From positions 29,471 through 93,470 of the forward strand of contig CACNHX010000001.1 of the NCBI GenBank assembly GCA_902620425.1: a stretch of DNA of 64,000 nt. Reading direction: 5' to 3'. The notes beneath the pieces are model-generated. The model was not told the origin of the DNA. It made no database searches and saw nothing but the letters and a program-made list of their open reading frames with translations. Of the stretch, positions 46,388 through 54,840 are shown one piece after another. How positions within the stretch are numbered: position 1 is the first letter of the stretch; the number at the start of each line of letters is the position of its first letter. The translations under genes and the position numbers were made by a program. The stretch comes from an uncultured Alphaproteobacteria bacterium. Its GTDB lineage: Bacteria; Pseudomonadota; Alphaproteobacteria; HIMB59; GCA-002718135.

Positions 46388-47713
46388 TTATCTTTTTCCA
46401 ACTGGAACTAATGCATCGTCTGCACGTGCTTTGTCCCATAGTCTTTGTGATTCTTCCATGAACTCAAGCGGAGTAATATCTCCTGCCCAAACAACTTCCA
46501 TATCTTTCCAAATGTGAACACCTGGATCATTAGGATAGAAAGTCCATGTCGTATAACCATAGTTACCGGTTCCTGTAGCTTCAGCAAATTCTGTTAAGAA
46601 TCTTTTTTGTCTTGGATCTATATTTGGATCAAAGTCACTGTCCTCATAATGTAGAGGCATCAACCATGCACCGTAGCCTAATTGACCAGTTACATTAAGA
46701 ACTCTTGCTCTATCTGATAAAATCCAATCAATAACCTTTGCAGCAGCTTCAGGATTTTTAGATGCAGCATTTACTGACATTGTTCCACCTGTTGCTAGTT
46801 GATAATTTGGCTTATCTCCTGCTTGAGGATGAAGAATAGGCAAAGCAGCCCAATCCCAATCATCAGAACTTTCAGCAAAGTTTGTTGCAGTTACATTGAA
46901 ACCCCAAGTTCCAATCATTAACATTGCAGATTCTCTATTAACAAATTCACCATTGAAGTCATCCCAACCTAGAGAGTAATATGTCTCTAAACCACCAGAC
47001 CAATAACCATCATCGACCATGTGTTTTCTTAAAAGTTCAATTGACTCTACAAATTCTGGATCAGTCCATTTTTTTTCACCAATTAATGCTTTGTAAACAT
47101 TATCTGGTCCAGCGTAAGTGTTAAAATAGTTACCTACTAAGTGCTCGTGTGTTGGCTGCCAACCAGTAGATCCATAAGCATAAGGATTCATACCTTTAGC
47201 TTTTATTTTTGCAGCTAATGCTTCAACCTCTTCTAAATTATTAGGTAGACTCCATCCATTTTCTTCGAACAACGTTTTATTATAAAAATAAATCATTGTT
47301 TCATAGTTTTTTGGAATTGAGTATAGTTCACCATTAAACACACCTGAATTGTAAGCCCACTCTAATAGTTTATCTTGCCAACCATATTGATCAGCATACT
47401 CTTGCAATGATTTTACAAGTCCAGCATCTTGATAAATTTTTATGTAAGATGCACCTGGTGTATCAAAAATATCAGGTCCACTTCCAGACAGAAGAGCTGG
47501 TCTAATTGTATCGTTGATATCTTCTTTAAAAACAACTTCTAATTCAATATCATCATGTTCAGCATTAAATGCGTCAACAAAGAATTCTTGTACTACTGGG
47601 TCAGTTGTTGCATCACTTTCCATCCACCAGACTACTTTTGTAGCAGCAAACGTTGAAGTTGCAAAAAATGCAGTAAGAACAAAAGATAAGAAAAAATTAA
47701 AAATTTTATTCAT
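46388..47713 (-). CDS. Extracellular sugar-binding protein of an ABC transporter
   Basis: A 441-residue family 1 solute-binding protein with a clear signal peptide (MNKIFNFFLSFVLTAFFATS, cleavage likely after TFA). The mature part begins TKVVWWMESDA and has SGSGPDIFDTPGA near residue 75, YSIPKNYETMIYFYN near residue 115 and GTMSVNAASKNPEAA near residue 312, all usual in carbohydrate-binding members. I chose the ATG at 47713 since GGAGGG sits 4 to 5 bases upstream; two earlier in-frame ATGs are less likely. It is first in the glycoside operon and has its own promoter. Confidence 0.93.
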   Translation of the reverse strand: MNKIFNFFLSFVLTAFFATSTFAATKVVWWMESDATTDPVVQEFFVDAFNAEHDDIELEVVFKEDINDTIRPALLSGSGPDIFDTPGASYIKIYQDAGLVKSLQEYADQYGWQDKLLEWAYNSGVFNGELYSIPKNYETMIYFYNKTLFEENGWSLPNNLEEVEALAAKIKAKGMNPYAYGSTGWQPTHEHLVGNYFNTYAGPDNVYKALIGEKKWTDPEFVESIELLRKHMVDDGYWSGGLETYYSLGWDDFNGEFVNRESAMLMIGTWGFNVTATNFAESSDDWDWAALPILHPQAGDKPNYQLATGGTMSVNAASKNPEAAAKVIDWILSDRARVLNVTGQLGYGAWLMPLHYEDSDFDPNIDPRQKRFLTEFAEATGTGNYGYTTWTFYPNDPGVHIWKDMEVVWAGDITPLEFMEESQRLWDKARADDALVPVGKR

Positions 47714-47735
47714 CATTCCCTCCATTAATGGAAAA

Positions 47736-47763
47736 ATTATACCCTAAATATGAACCCTGTAAA
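47736..47763 (-). promoter_or_regulatory. Sigma-70 promoter of the glycoside transport operon
   Basis: On the minus strand TTTACA (47758-47763) and a perfect TATAAT (47736-47741) are 16 bases apart. The -10 ends 22 bases before the ATG, giving a leader of about 16 bases with the GGAGGG ribosome site. No clear operator palindrome is seen. Confidence 0.65.
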
Positions 47764-47824
47764 TCTATTTATGCAAGATAATGAATAAAAAAATCAAGGA
47801 ATATATATGTTTGCGACATTTTTT

Positions 47825-47938
47825 TTATAGCAAAAATATCATTTGTTCCCTTATTAAATCAAAAAAATAGTTAAAGGAAAAATAAAAAACTAAAACAAAA
47901 AAAATTATTATAATTGACCATATTAAAAATTTATTCAT
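47825..47938 (-). CDS. Possible small single-pass membrane protein
   Basis: A 37-residue frame, MNKFLIWSIIIIFFVLV then FYFSFNYFFDLIREQMIFLL. One hydrophobic helix with a basic start and a short charged tail. It lies in the only gap over 300 bases (47714-48017) and upstream of the transport-operon promoter. The rest of that gap holds that promoter and a TATAAT at 47971 facing the aldolase gene without a good -35. In such AT-rich DNA the frame could be chance. Confidence 0.35.
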   Translation of the reverse strand: MNKFLIWSIIIIFFVLVFYFSFNYFFDLIREQMIFLL

Positions 47939-48017
47939 TTTTTGTTTTTATAAAATAGATATTATTTAAGTATAATAAATATAAATTTTAATATATTAAC
48001 AAATTTCAACTGTAATT

Positions 48018-48806
48018 ATGAAAAACAAATTATTTGATATTTGGAAGCAAGATAAGGCTTCAATAAATGCTTGGTTATCGATACCCAATTCTTTTACTGC
48101 TGAAGCCTTTGGAAAAATGGGCTGGGATTCAGTAACTATCGATATGCAGCATGGTCAAAATGATTATTCAAGTTCAATTGCGATGATCCAAGGATTAACA
48201 AATAGTGATACTGTTCCTATGACAAGAGTTCCATGGAACGAGCCAGGCATTATTATGAAAATGTTAGATTTAGGTATTCAAGGAATTATTGCCCCAATGA
48301 TTAATACAAAAGAAGACTGTGAAAAGTTTGTTTCATATTGCTATTATCCTCCAATAGGTCAAAGAAGTTTTGGTCCAATGAGGGCTCAAGTAGTTTATGG
48401 TTCAAATTACTATCAACATGCAAATGATAATATTGTTAGTTTGGCAATGATCGAAACGAAACAAGCAGTGGAGAACCTAGATGCCATTCTTTCAGTTCCA
48501 AATTTGACTGGTATCTATATTGGGCCTGCAGACATGAGTTCTTCTTATGGCTTACCGCCTAAATTTGATGTTCGTGAAGATCCAGTATTTTCAAACATTA
48601 AAATGATTGCAAAAAAAGCAAAAGAAAAAGGAAAGATTGCAGGTATCCATAATGGATCAGTAAAGTATATGAAAGAAATGATGGAATATGGTTTTCAATT
48701 TACCACTTTACTCTCCGATTTTAGAATGATGACATCTCATGCTGAAAGTTTATTAAAAGAATTGAAAAATGTGGATACTAAATCTGATAATACTAGCGCA
48801 TATTAA
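48018..48806 (+). CDS. HpcH/HpaI family aldolase
   Basis: A 262-residue class II pyruvate aldolase of the HpcH/HpaI (2,4-dihydroxyhept-2-ene-dioate / 2-keto-3-deoxy-sugar acid) family. Segments DSVTIDMQHGQND near residue 36, MTRVPWNEPGIIMKMLDLGIQGI split near residues 73-95, the metal-binding glutamate in MIETKQAVENL near residue 147, and GIYIGPADMSSSYG near residue 168 are typical. It cleaves a keto-acid into pyruvate plus an aldehyde. It is divergent from the glycoside operon, so it may process a sugar acid made there (inference). Confidence 0.88.
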   Translation: MKNKLFDIWKQDKASINAWLSIPNSFTAEAFGKMGWDSVTIDMQHGQNDYSSSIAMIQGLTNSDTVPMTRVPWNEPGIIMKMLDLGIQGIIAPMINTKEDCEKFVSYCYYPPIGQRSFGPMRAQVVYGSNYYQHANDNIVSLAMIETKQAVENLDAILSVPNLTGIYIGPADMSSSYGLPPKFDVREDPVFSNIKMIAKKAKEKGKIAGIHNGSVKYMKEMMEYGFQFTTLLSDFRMMTSHAESLLKELKNVDTKSDNTSAY

Positions 48807-48813
48807 TAGTCAC

Positions 48814-50628
48814 TCAATTACTAACTAAATCCTCTTCCATTTTAATTAATTCAAACCATCTATTCTCTTTTGTATTTAGATCATTATTAAGAACTTCCAT
48901 TTTGGAAGTTATTTCTTGATAACGTTCAAAATTTTCCAAATATAGGTTTGTATCCTTCAATTCATTTTTAATATCTTCTAATTCTTGTTGAATATTTTTA
49001 ATTTGGTTTGGTAATTGCTCTAATTCATATTGAAACTTATAAGATAATTTATGTTTTGAACTTTTTAATTTGTTGTTTTCTGAATTTGGTTTTTTAGTTT
49101 CTTTATTTTTAGCAACTTGTTGATTTTCAGATTTCAAAAAATCACTATATCCTCCAAAAAATAATGATACATTTCCATCCTCTTTGAAATGTAAAATTTT
49201 GTTTACAGTTTGATCTAAAAAATCTCGGTCATGCGATACTATTAGTAATGTTCCATTATAATTTGATAACATTTCAGTTAACAGATCTAACGTCTCTAAA
49301 TCTAGATCATTTGTTGGCTCATCTAATATAAGTCCAGTTTTGGGATTAGCTAATACTTTTGCCAAAAGTAATCTATTTTGCTCTCCTCCCGATAATGTTT
49401 GTATCGTATGGTTAACATTTTTAGGATCAAACTGAAAATCTTTCACATAGCTACAGACATGCCTATCTCTTCCCTGAACTTTTAAATAGTCTCCTCCAGA
49501 GGGCACTAAAATATCTTTAATTGATTTTCTTCCATTAAGATCATTACGCATTTGATCAAAATAAGAAAATTCTAAATTTTTTTTCAACTTAATTTTACCT
49601 TTAGTAATTTTTATTTCATTAAGAATTGTACGAAGAAAAGTTGATTTACCACTCCCATTATTACCTAAAAGACCAATACGATCATTTTTTGAAATTTTAA
49701 TGGATAAATTTTTAAAAACAAATTCACTTTGATTTGGATATTTAACAAAAACTTCTTGAAGTTCAGCAATAAACTTAGATTGATCGCTAGATTTTTTAGA
49801 AACTTGCGGTCTTAAAGATTTAATTGCACTTCTGTATGAAGCTTCATCCTTTTCTAATTGCACTTTTAATTCTTTCGCTCTCTTTAATCTTTTTTCATTT
49901 CGCTTAACGCGCGCCTTTACTCCTTTATTTGCCCACTCAAGTTCAATATTAACAAATTGCTTTCTATTTCTCAATTCTCTGTATTCTTGATCGAGTAACT
50001 CCTCTGACCATTTGTCAAAATCCTTAAATCCTCTTGGGCTTACTCGTAATTTTCCTCTATCTATCCAAAAAACTTTATTCGTGAAATTACTGAGAAAAGT
50101 TCTATCATGACTCACGCATATAATTGTCTTATTTAAATTACGTAAATAACTTTCTAGCCATTCAATACATTGTAAATCTAGATGATTAGTTGGCTCATCT
50201 AATAACAAAACATCGGAGTCTTTTAATAAAGATCTAATTAAATAAACTTTTCTTTTTTGACCTCCTGAAAGATCTTCAACATTAGCAAGTTTATCTAAAT
50301 TGAGTTTATTGCAAAATATATCAACAAAATGTTTATTTTGTTCATTAAGTAAGTCTGCAAAATTCTCTTCAATGGTTTTGTTATCTAGTTTTTCAAATTT
50401 TTGATTAAAGTATCCAACCTTAAGACCAGGGTAATTCCATAATTCTCCTGCATCTAAATCTTGATCACCATAAATTGTTTTCATTAAGGTAGTTTTTCCA
50501 ACACCATTCTTACCAACGAGTGCAATCATATCGCCCTTGTGTAAATTTAGGTTTAAATCTTGAAAAATTACTTTTTTTCCAAATTTAATTTCTACTTCTC
50601 TGAGAGAAAATAATAAATCACTTACCAC
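48814..50628 (-). CDS. ABC-F family ATP-binding protein (Uup-like)
   Basis: A 604-residue soluble protein with two ABC ATPase domains and no membrane segment. First domain: Walker A GKNGVGKTT near residue 38, LSGGQKRK, DVLLLDEPTNHLD near residue 160. Second: GNNGSGKST near residue 322, LSGGEQNR, LILDEPTNDLD. A charged linker separates them and a coiled-coil C-terminal domain (about residues 530-600) fits the Uup subgroup. These factors act at the ribosome or on branched DNA. It converges with the aldolase gene, 7 bases apart. Confidence 0.92.
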   Translation of the reverse strand: MVSDLLFSLREVEIKFGKKVIFQDLNLNLHKGDMIALVGKNGVGKTTLMKTIYGDQDLDAGELWNYPGLKVGYFNQKFEKLDNKTIEENFADLLNEQNKHFVDIFCNKLNLDKLANVEDLSGGQKRKVYLIRSLLKDSDVLLLDEPTNHLDLQCIEWLESYLRNLNKTIICVSHDRTFLSNFTNKVFWIDRGKLRVSPRGFKDFDKWSEELLDQEYRELRNRKQFVNIELEWANKGVKARVKRNEKRLKRAKELKVQLEKDEASYRSAIKSLRPQVSKKSSDQSKFIAELQEVFVKYPNQSEFVFKNLSIKISKNDRIGLLGNNGSGKSTFLRTILNEIKITKGKIKLKKNLEFSYFDQMRNDLNGRKSIKDILVPSGGDYLKVQGRDRHVCSYVKDFQFDPKNVNHTIQTLSGGEQNRLLLAKVLANPKTGLILDEPTNDLDLETLDLLTEMLSNYNGTLLIVSHDRDFLDQTVNKILHFKEDGNVSLFFGGYSDFLKSENQQVAKNKETKKPNSENNKLKSSKHKLSYKFQYELEQLPNQIKNIQQELEDIKNELKDTNLYLENFERYQEITSKMEVLNNDLNTKENRWFELIKMEEDLVSN

Positions 50629-50639
50629 GAATTAAATTC

Positions 50640-50756
50640 TTATATAATTTTGTAATAGACAACAATAAAATCAAGGATCATAAATATAATGAATAGTATT
50701 GCTACTCTGGTTAAAGACCATTGACCTTTAGGAAAAATAAAATTTAAAAATTTCAT
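50640..50756 (-). CDS. Possible small membrane protein
   Basis: A 38-residue frame, MKFLNFIFPKGQWSLTRVAI followed by LFIIFMILDFIVVYYKII. It has one hydrophobic helix and fills the gap between the DsbA-like and ABC-F genes on the same strand, ending 11 bases before the latter's start. Similar short membrane proteins occur in streamlined marine alphaproteobacteria; the family is not recognised. Confidence 0.5.
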   Translation of the reverse strand: MKFLNFIFPKGQWSLTRVAILFIIFMILDFIVVYYKII

Positions 50757-50762
50757 AATAAT

Positions 50763-51368
50763 TTACTCACTTTGTAACTTAATCCATTTAATACAATCTT
50801 CAAGTCTATCATCTCCCCAAAATACTTCCTTACCATCGTATATAAATGTAGGACTTCCAAAAACTCCTTTTTTATAAGCATATTCAGTATTGCTTAAATA
50901 TTTATCTTTTATTTCCTGATCGTTTGCTTTTTTTAAGGTCTCATCAGCATCTAAATTAAGCTCCTGAAAAATTTCATTTAAATTTGGCTGAGTAGCTGGT
51001 TCTTTACCTTGCTGAAACCATCTCTGATATGTTTTATAAACATAGTCAACACCCCAACCCTCATTCATTCCAAGAATGGCAATTTGATTTGCTAAATCAA
51101 ATTCTTTTAATGGATAGGGAGCGGGAACCTTAGCTTCAAAACCGTAAAATTTTGCTCGTCTTTCTATATCTCTCCACATGTAATCTGATTTTATCTTTTT
51201 AGCTGGAGGAGTGAATGGAATATTATCCATATCCATCATAATTTTTCGAACACTGAAAGGGTGCCAATTGAATTTGATATTTTCTTTTTTTGCTACATCA
51301 TGCAATCTATTAACTGTTAAATAAGTATATGTACTGCCAATAGAAAACCAAAAATTTATTTCTTTCAT
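50763..51368 (-). CDS. DsbA-like thioredoxin family protein (2-hydroxychromene-2-carboxylate isomerase type)
   Basis: A 201-residue thioredoxin-fold protein of the kappa-GST/HCCA isomerase group. The N-terminal NFWFSIGSTYTYL replaces the DsbA CxxC with a Ser-centred motif, typical of this group, and the cis-proline loop is GVFGSPTFIYDGKEVFWGDDRL near residues 168-190. It probably binds glutathione. Next to it lies a GST-like gene, 26 bases upstream on the same strand, which suggests a shared glutathione-dependent step. Confidence 0.85.
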   Translation of the reverse strand: MKEINFWFSIGSTYTYLTVNRLHDVAKKENIKFNWHPFSVRKIMMDMDNIPFTPPAKKIKSDYMWRDIERRAKFYGFEAKVPAPYPLKEFDLANQIAILGMNEGWGVDYVYKTYQRWFQQGKEPATQPNLNEIFQELNLDADETLKKANDQEIKDKYLSNTEYAYKKGVFGSPTFIYDGKEVFWGDDRLEDCIKWIKLQSE

Positions 51369-51394
51369 AAAGAATCCTTCTAAACTATTTTTTT

Positions 51395-52252
51395 TTATTC
51401 GATAATAATTTCTTCAGGTGTTGTATCATTATCAATTACTGGATCCCAAGTAATACCACTCTTACCTGATCCAAACTTAGCACCTTTATTGGTAAAAGGT
51501 AATTTATATAATTCTGAATTTAAATATTTTTGCAATTTAGGAAGTTGTATAAAATTATTAAAGAAGTCAGATACGAGTGGAAATCCTGCTAATTCAAAAA
51601 TATTTTCATCTTTTGCATCTTTGATAAAATTATAATGAAATAAAAATTTTTTATATAAATCTAACGTATCGAATAGATTAAAATCAGGAGCAGAAATATT
51701 GTTACCTACAAGAAATGTTTTTACAAGATTATCATCTTTTGCATTTAACCAATGTTCAAATTTTTGTAATTTTCCTGAGTTAGAATTTTCAAATGCAGAA
51801 GTAAAAACTTCTTTTGCAGCTTGCAATTCGTCTTCTTCTGATTGAAAATGAGTATAAGCAAACTTTGTTACAATATTTCGCAAATCTACACTTTCTTGAA
51901 GTAGTTGTTCACATTCTAATTCTTCGTGCATATTTTCTCCAAACATTCCTAATTCTTTTCCTAAAAAGGTAAGACATGTATTAGAATGTGAAATAACAAA
52001 TTCTTTATTATCTTTTATAAATTGCAAGTAAGGTAAATTGATTAAACTATTTTTATTTTTTAAATTTATTTTATCATTATCATGCCAAGAACTACCTTCA
52101 TAAATTATTTCACCATTTTCTTCTTTGGGTAGTACTTTATAAATTTTAGCAACCAACGGTATTCCAGCATAAATAATCATTTGTCTGGAGGCAGATCCTA
52201 AGCCTTTTGTACTCCAATAACCTAGTATAAATTTATTAATTTTTGAGGACAT
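51395..52252 (-). CDS. Glutathione S-transferase-like protein
   Basis: A 285-residue protein resembling mu/alpha-like GSTs: the N-terminal segment LGYWSTKGLGSASRQMIIYAG matches the thioredoxin-like half (GYW..RGL pattern), followed by LPYLQF near residue 74 and a long helical half with NISAPDFNLFDTLD near residue 205. It has about 60 residues more than a standard GST, mainly at the C-terminus. Substrate unknown. It forms a pair with the DsbA-like gene. Confidence 0.75.
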   Translation of the reverse strand: MSSKINKFILGYWSTKGLGSASRQMIIYAGIPLVAKIYKVLPKEENGEIIYEGSSWHDNDKINLKNKNSLINLPYLQFIKDNKEFVISHSNTCLTFLGKELGMFGENMHEELECEQLLQESVDLRNIVTKFAYTHFQSEEDELQAAKEVFTSAFENSNSGKLQKFEHWLNAKDDNLVKTFLVGNNISAPDFNLFDTLDLYKKFLFHYNFIKDAKDENIFELAGFPLVSDFFNNFIQLPKLQKYLNSELYKLPFTNKGAKFGSGKSGITWDPVIDNDTTPEEIIIE

Positions 52253-52328
52253 AACTTAATTTTTATATTTAAGATTACTCTAAACTCAAGTCAATCAATT
52301 CACAAATAATTAAATTTTAATATTTTAA

Positions 52329-52356
52329 TTAACATGAAATATTTTTAACTTAGTAT
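52329..52356 (+). promoter_or_regulatory. Candidate promoter of the two-repeat hypothetical gene
   Basis: TTAACA (52329-52334) and TAGTAT (52351-52356) are separated by 16 bases, 29 bases upstream of the ATG. A perfect AAGGAGG follows. Pattern match only. Confidence 0.45.
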
Positions 52357-52385
52357 CCTTATTAATAATCTAAGAAGGAGGTAAT

Positions 52386-53012
52386 ATGATGATTGTTGCA
52401 TGGAAATATAGAACGACTTTTGATAATGCTTATGATTCTTTTGAAAAGATTTCAAAATTTCAAAAAAGTGCCGGCGCAGATTGGGTAAATATGTATATTA
52501 CAACCGGTGCCGACAATGGATCTTTTTTAACAGCTGTTGGTTTTGAAAATATGAAAGCCTATGGAAAAATGGACGATATGTGGAATGCTCCAGATAGCGG
52601 AATGGATAAAATGATGGCTGATAACTTAAGTAAAACACAATTGGTTGAAACTGTTAATTTAACTAAGATGGTTGGAAATATTGATGAAGATCAATCACCA
52701 GAAGTTTTTTCAAACTTTATCTTTGAATGTGATGATGTTCAAGCGGTTAGAGATAGTCACGAAATTGATTGGAAATATTACAAAGAAGGTGGTTGTACAG
52801 GAATAGACATACATCGAATGAGTGGTGGAGATTATGCTTCTAATAATATATTTATGTTTTGCGCAAGATTTAAAACCATGGAAGATTTAGGTGCAAATTG
52901 GGATCATATGGGACAAACTTCTTATGGCAAAGATCTTGCAGGCTATCATTCAAAAATTAAAATAATCAAAAATTTCAATGCGAGAAGCCTAAAATTTGAG
53001 AGGTTTAAATAA
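52386..53012 (+). CDS. Hypothetical protein with two ferredoxin-like repeats
   Basis: A 208-residue soluble protein that I do not recognise. It appears to consist of two similar halves: residues 1-95 (MIVAWKYRTTFDNAYDSFEK to NLTKM) and 105-208 (FIFECDDVQAVRDSHEIDWK to the end), each of beta-alpha-beta character, like dimeric alpha/beta-barrel domains. A near-perfect ribosome site AAGGAGG lies 5 bases before the ATG and a strong hairpin follows the gene, so it looks like a well-expressed single-gene unit. G+C is slightly higher than in neighbours by eye. Confidence 0.8.
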   Translation: MMIVAWKYRTTFDNAYDSFEKISKFQKSAGADWVNMYITTGADNGSFLTAVGFENMKAYGKMDDMWNAPDSGMDKMMADNLSKTQLVETVNLTKMVGNIDEDQSPEVFSNFIFECDDVQAVRDSHEIDWKYYKEGGCTGIDIHRMSGGDYASNNIFMFCARFKTMEDLGANWDHMGQTSYGKDLAGYHSKIKIIKNFNARSLKFERFK

Positions 53013-53106
53013 TCTAATTTGATAATTTTATAACAAAAAAACATGGGATAACTAATTGACAGCCTATAATTGCTGGCGCAAAAATAGAAACTGTTTCTGA
53101 AATAAA

Positions 53107-53130
53107 ATTAGCGGACTTGAATCCGCTAAT
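53107..53130 (+). terminator. Rho-independent terminator
   Basis: A perfect 9-pair inverted repeat ATTAGCGGA/TCCGCTAAT with a 6-base loop, followed by TACATTTCTTTT. It ends the hypothetical gene and precedes tRNA-Thr. Confidence 0.7.
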
Positions 53131-53175
53131 TACATTTCTTTTCATTAAAAAATTTTGTGATATTACTTAGATTGA

Positions 53176-53250
53176 GCTGATATAGTATAATGGTTATTAC
53201 AGGCCGTTGGTAACGGTCAGACCCAAGTTCGATTCTCGGTATCAGCACCA
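53176..53250 (+). tRNA. tRNA-Thr (GGT)
   Basis: The acceptor stem GCTGATA/TATCAGC is perfect and CCA is encoded. The anticodon stem GGCCG/CGGTC surrounds TTGGTAA with anticodon GGT. The D-arm (GTA...TAC) is short, and the T-stem CCAAG/CTCGG contains one A-C mismatch as I read it. A DUF4174 gene begins 7 bases later. Confidence 0.85.
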
Positions 53251-53256
53251 CTCTTG

Positions 53257-53643
53257 ATGAAATATATATTTATAATATTAGTTTTATTTATAAATTTTGA
53301 AATAATGGCTAAACAAATATTAGAACTCAATTGGCAAAAGAGATTGCTAATTATATCTTATCAAAATGATGGAGATCAGATATTTATAAAAACAACAAAA
53401 TTTATTTCAGATAACAAATGTGAAATTGAGGATAGAAATTTACAAATAGTATTTTTTGAGAAATTTAAGAATAAAAATTATATAATACCAAAATTTATCA
53501 AGAGTAAATATGGAATCTGGTTAATTGGTTATGATGGCAATGTGAAAGATTACAGTATCGATGACTCTATTTTACCAAGATTATTTAATTTAATTGACTC
53601 TATGCCTTTGAGGCAAAATGAAATGAAACATGATAAATGTTAA
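53257..53643 (+). CDS. DUF4174 domain-containing exported protein
   Basis: A 128-residue protein with a hydrophobic signal-like start (MKYIFIILVLFINFEIMA) and a C-terminal WLIGYDGNVKDYS ... LFNLIDSMPLRQNEM. The IGxDGxVK and IDxMPxRxxEM motifs are those of DUF4174, a thioredoxin-like family of unknown function, usually periplasmic. No CxxC is present. The ATG at 53257 is used; it follows tRNA-Thr so closely that the promoter is probably shared with the tRNA. Confidence 0.8.
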   Translation: MKYIFIILVLFINFEIMAKQILELNWQKRLLIISYQNDGDQIFIKTTKFISDNKCEIEDRNLQIVFFEKFKNKNYIIPKFIKSKYGIWLIGYDGNVKDYSIDDSILPRLFNLIDSMPLRQNEMKHDKC

Positions 53644-53661
53644 ATTAAAAATAGTTGTAAA

Positions 53662-54831
53662 TTAACTGTATATTTTTCTCTCAAAATTTTTAAAAATTTC
53701 TTCACATTCTTTACTAAAATATGGTTTTGTTTGCATAAAAATAGAGGCAGCTAGTTTATTTTCTAAGTCAATCCAAAAAAAAGTATTAAGAAGTCCTGTC
53801 CAAAAAAGACTATTCTTAGGCCTACCTTCATTTGTCTTTTCAGTATTAATCATGAATCCATATGAAAATTTTTTTTGAATTTCGGAATTGAAATCAGCAA
53901 TATTTGAGATGTCTGGCATGACAGTATTTAGTTTATTCGTATTTAAACTTCCTATTTGATTAGTAGTCATATTTTTAAAATTTTCTTTGCTCAACAATGT
54001 ATGATTATTTAATTTACCTTGATTCAAAAATATTTGCATAAATTTTGAATAGTCTCTTGGTGTGGAAAAAAGACCTCCTCCTCCAGCATGAAACTGGTTA
54101 GATTTTTTTGAATTATGAAATTCTAATTCATCATCCTCAATAAAATATTCATTGTTTTTATTTATGGAGTGTTTAATTGCTATATTTTCAAAGTCTTCTT
54201 TAGTTAAATCAAAACTTGTTTTTGTCATATTTATTTTTTTGAAAATATTTTCACTCATATAGGTTCCCAGTTTTTGGTTAGTAATCTTTTCAACTAAGTT
54301 ACCAAGTACATCAATATTAATTCCGTATTTCCACTTTGAACCAGGATTGAATAAAATTGGAGCATTCAAGAAACCTGAGTCATCATCGAATAAAGAATTT
54401 AATAGTTTTAAATTCACTAATTCATTTATTTCTTTATCCCAAATCTCATAACCATAACCTGCAGTATGATTTAATAGGTGTTTGATTTTTATTTTATTTG
54501 TTGGATTAGTATAAATTGGATTATTTACTTCAAACGAATTTATAATTTGTATATTTTTATATTTTTCAGAAATATCTTCAATATTTGTGTCTAAATTTAT
54601 TAACCCACTCTCTATTAATTGGAAAATGCAAAGTGAAGTTATAGGTTTAGTCATTGAAGCAATTCTAAATAATGTATTGTGATTTATTTTTTCTTGCGAA
54701 TTAATATTTTTAAAACCGTAATAACCTTCATATAAAATTTTCTCTTGATCAACTATAATTGCAGCTATTGAAGGAACTTGAAGATTTTCAACAGTTGCTA
54801 ATAAAAAATCATCAATATTTTTAATATCCAT
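53662..54831 (-). CDS. Serine hydrolase, beta-lactamase family (class C-like)
   Basis: A 389-residue protein of the beta-lactamase/EstB-type fold. The nucleophile motif SMTK is in FRIASMTKPITSL near residue 56, the second motif tyrosine is in HTAGYGYEI near residue 121 (or KWKYGINID near residue 168), and HAGGGGLFSTPRD near residue 249 is the third region. It has no signal peptide, so it is likely a cytoplasmic esterase rather than a beta-lactamase. Substrate unknown. Confidence 0.85.
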   Translation of the reverse strand: MDIKNIDDFLLATVENLQVPSIAAIIVDQEKILYEGYYGFKNINSQEKINHNTLFRIASMTKPITSLCIFQLIESGLINLDTNIEDISEKYKNIQIINSFEVNNPIYTNPTNKIKIKHLLNHTAGYGYEIWDKEINELVNLKLLNSLFDDDSGFLNAPILFNPGSKWKYGINIDVLGNLVEKITNQKLGTYMSENIFKKINMTKTSFDLTKEDFENIAIKHSINKNNEYFIEDDELEFHNSKKSNQFHAGGGGLFSTPRDYSKFMQIFLNQGKLNNHTLLSKENFKNMTTNQIGSLNTNKLNTVMPDISNIADFNSEIQKKFSYGFMINTEKTNEGRPKNSLFWTGLLNTFFWIDLENKLAASIFMQTKPYFSKECEEIFKNFERKIYS

Positions 54832-54840
54832 AAAATTAAT

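Noticed and set aside
47971..47976. TATAAT upstream of the HpcH aldolase as a promoter.
   Set aside because: No acceptable -35 is found at 16-19 bases; AT-rich DNA yields many TATAAT by chance. The aldolase promoter is left unassigned.
53662..54831. Beta-lactamase conferring antibiotic resistance.
   Set aside because: It lacks a signal peptide and belongs to the broad class C-like esterase group; nothing supports resistance.
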